Below are positions 62,015 to 64,000 of a DNA stretch of 64,000 nt, piece by piece. Position 1 is the stretch's first letter. Each line of letters begins with the position of its first letter. A model generated the notes under the pieces. That model was not told the DNA's origin. It made no database searches and saw only the letters and a program-made list of their open reading frames with translations. Where the stretch lies: positions 1-64,000 of the forward strand of contig NW_027479484.1 of the NCBI RefSeq assembly GCF_051014685.1, given 5' to 3'. Made by a program: the position numbers and the translations under genes. The DNA is from Ptiloglossa arizonensis. Taxonomy: Eukaryota > Arthropoda > Insecta > Hymenoptera > Colletidae.

Positions 62015-64000
62015 CAATACACATACCGTTGTAATCGGGCGAGTTTCTACTTTCAGACGCAATAGGAATTTTTGGGTTAGGTCAACCCGTTCGCGAGATA
62101 TGGGAGATTGAAGCCAAGAAATGGTTGAGAAGGCAAAAAATTTTTCGCACTTCTGCTGCTCCAAACGCTTAACCAGAATGGCCTAGGGAAGAAATACACA
62201 TACCGTTGTAATCGGGCGAGTTTCGACTTTCAGATGCAATAGGAATTTTTGGGTTAGGTCAATCCGTTTGCGAGATATGGGAGTTTGAAGCCAAGAGATG
62301 GTTGAGAAGGCAACAAATTTTTCGCAATTCTGCTGCTCCAAACGCTTAACCAGAATGGCCTGGGGAAAAAATACACATACCGTTGTAATCGGGCGAGCTT
62401 CTACTTTCAGATGCAATAGGAATTTTTGGGTTAGGTCAATCCGTTCGCGAGATATGGGAGTTTGAAGCCAAGAAATGGTTGAGAAGGCAAAAAATTTTTC
62501 GCAATTCTGCTGCTCCAAACGCTTAACCAGAATGGCCTAGGGAAAAAATACACATACCGTTGTAATCGGGCGAGTCTCTACTTCCAGACGCTACAGGAAT
62601 TTTTGGGTTAGGTCAATCCGTTCGCGAGATATGGGAGTTTGAAGCCAAGAAATGGTTGAGAAGGCAAAAAATTTTTCGCAATTCTGCTGCTCCAAACGCT
62701 TAACCAGAATGGCCTAGGGAAAAAATACAGATACCGTTGTAATCGGGCGAGTTTCTACTTTCAGATGCAACAGGAATTTTTGGGTTAGGTCAATCCGTTC
62801 GCGAGATATGGGACTTTGAAGCTAAGAAATGGTTGAGAAGACAACAAATCTTTCGCAATTCTGCTGCTCCAAACGCTTAACCAGAATGGCCTAGGGAAAA
62901 AATACACATACCGTTGTAATCGGGCGAGTTTCTACTTTCAGATGCAATAGGAATTTTTGGGTTAGGTCAATCCGTTCGCGAGATATGGGAGATTGAAGCC
63001 AAGAAATGGTTGAGAAGGCATAAAATTTTTCGCAATTCTGCTGCTCCAAACGCTTAACCAGAATTGCCTAGGGAAAAAATACACATACCGTTGTAATCGG
63101 GCAAGTCTCTACTTCCAGACGCTACAGGAATTTTTGGGTTAGGTCAATCCGTTCGCGAGATATGGGAGTTTGAAGCCAAGAAATGGTTGAGAAGGCAAAA
63201 AATTTTTGGCAATTCTGCTGCTCCAAACGCTTAACCAGAATGGCCTAGGGAGAAAATACGCATACCGCTGTAATCGGGCGAGGTTCTACTTTCAGATGCA
63301 ATTGGAATTTTTGGGTTAGGTCAATCCGTTCGCGAGATATGGGAGTTTGAAGCCAAGAAATGGTTGAGAAGGCAAAAAATTTTTCGCAATTCTGCTGCTC
63401 CAAACGTTTAACCAGAATGGCCTAGGGAAAAAATACACATACCGTTGTAATCGGGCGAGTTTCTACTTTCAGATGCAATAGGAATTTTTGGGTTAGGTCA
63501 ATCCGTTCGCGAGATATGGGAGTTTGAAGCCAAGAAATGGTTGAGAAGGCAAAAAATTTTTCGCAATTCTGCTGCTCCAAACGCTTAACCAGAATGGCCT
63601 AGGGAAAAAATACACACACCGTTGTAATCGGGCGAGTCTCTACTTCCAGACGCTACAGGAATTTTTGGGTTAGGTCAATCCGATCGCGAGATATGGGAGT
63701 TTGAAGCCAAGAAATGGTTGAGAAGGCAAAAAATTTTTCGCAATTCTGCTGCTCCAAACGCTTAACCAGAATGGCCTAGGGAAAAAATACACATACCGTT
63801 GTAATCGGGCGAGGTTCTACTTTCAGATGCAATAGGAATTTTTGGGTTAGGTCAATCCGTTCGCGAGATATGGGAGTTTGAAGCCAAGAAATGGTTGAGA
63901 AGGCATAAAATTTTTCGCAATTCTGCTGCTCCAAACGCTTTACCAGAATGGCCTAGGGAAAAAATACGCATACCGCTGTAATCGGGCGAGGTTCTACTTT
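62015..64000 (+). repeat. 3,718-bp higher-order unit, copy C, with two internal losses, cut by window end
   Basis: The offset to copy B is 3,540 bp at GGCGAGCTTC (20 monomers) and 2,832 bp at GGGACTTTGAAG (16 monomers). One monomer is lost at the start, where a hybrid (CAGACGCAATAGG ... GTCAACCC ... GGGAGATTG, 62,054-62,110) replaces two. Four more are lost near 62,700, corresponding to about 59,160-59,868 of copy B. Copy C has the ordinary GACTTTCAG, not the one-base insertion of A and B. It continues in phase to the window end. Confidence 0.88.

Larger units (their letters stand above)
1..64000 (+). repeat. 177-bp satellite DNA tandem array, about 360 monomers
   Basis: The whole window is one monomer repeated head-to-tail in a single orientation. 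Spacing of the GGCCTAGGG landmark is exactly 177 bp over most of the clean part (for example 13,321, 13,498, 13,675). Recurrent landmarks in order are TACCGTTGTAATCGGGC, a CTACTTTCAGATGCAATAGG stretch, GTTCGCGAGATATGGGA, an A6T5 tract and GGCCTAGGG. Most monomers differ from the majority sequence at only a few recurrent positions. A monomer of this length in a homogeneous array tens of kilobases long is typical of eukaryotic centromeric or pericentromeric heterochromatin. The location is inferred. I do not recognise the family or species, and the array reaches both window edges, so its true size is unknown. Confidence 0.98.

Noticed and set aside
58111..62518. Minus-strand reading frames of 64-116 residues (also near 8,061, 12,262, 13,501, 17,573, 54,910 and elsewhere) as genes
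   Set aside because: They are the same 59-residue translation of the satellite, opened by point changes in the CCTAGG stop or by the A7 frameshift. There is no start context, no domain, no promoter, and they are identical wherever the satellite variant recurs.
1..64000. CRISPR array or other prokaryotic direct-repeat system
   Set aside because: The repeat is contiguous with no variable spacers, the unit is 177 bp, and no cas gene or other bacterial gene is present.
1..64000. rDNA spacer subrepeats, tRNA or 5S gene tandem array
   Set aside because: The monomer has no recognisable tRNA A/B boxes or fold, no 5S internal control region that I can recognise, and no rRNA sequence between copies.

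Overview
The window is one uninterrupted block of eukaryotic satellite DNA. I see no gene, RNA gene, transposon, CRISPR array or unique sequence. A 177-bp monomer (about 42% GC) runs head-to-tail, always on the + strand in the phase used here, for roughly 360 copies. A copy at 52,464-52,640 matches the majority base at essentially every position and is a good type monomer. The 177-bp period is in the range of many centromeric or pericentromeric satellites (human alpha ~171 bp, Arabidopsis ~178 bp). A centromeric or heterochromatic location is therefore the natural inference, but it is not shown by the sequence. I do not recognise the family and cannot name the species.

Layout. (1) 1-5,815 is the same satellite with scattered single-base insertions and deletions in almost every monomer. 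It looks like unpolished long-read sequence at a contig end. It is also part of a ~4.43-kb (25-monomer) duplication: 1-3,660 matches 4,440-8,090. (2) 5,816-7,900 is clean satellite, followed by a corrupted patch at ~7,901-8,050. (3) 8,050-18,305 is dominated by two near-identical ~5.3-kb copies. (4) 18,306-28,540 is a mosaic of modules repeated at 1,239, 2,478 and 3,717 bp. (5) 28,540-39,775 is a 5,842-bp (33-monomer) tandem duplication with a nested 1,770-bp duplication. (6) 40,000-45,672 holds pieces copied from 20-28 kb and a 2,302-bp duplication. (7) 47,100-53,000 is an irregular 3- to 6-monomer higher-order pattern. (8) 54,580-64,000 is two full and one deleted copy of a 3,718-bp (21-monomer) unit.

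Between 6,258 and 63,971 all phase drift from 326 x 177 bp is explained by a short list of indels: nine +1, three -1 and one net +4 up to 52.5 kb, plus two later +1, with one further -1 at 7,570. This shows strong recent homogenisation by unequal exchange or segmental amplification.

The most interesting signal inside the monomer is a 17-bp element matching 8 of the 9 fixed positions of the mammalian CENP-B box, with a second, weaker 7-of-9 match 65 bp upstream. Open reading frames in the window are by-products of a repeat length divisible by three (59 codons) and are not annotated as genes.
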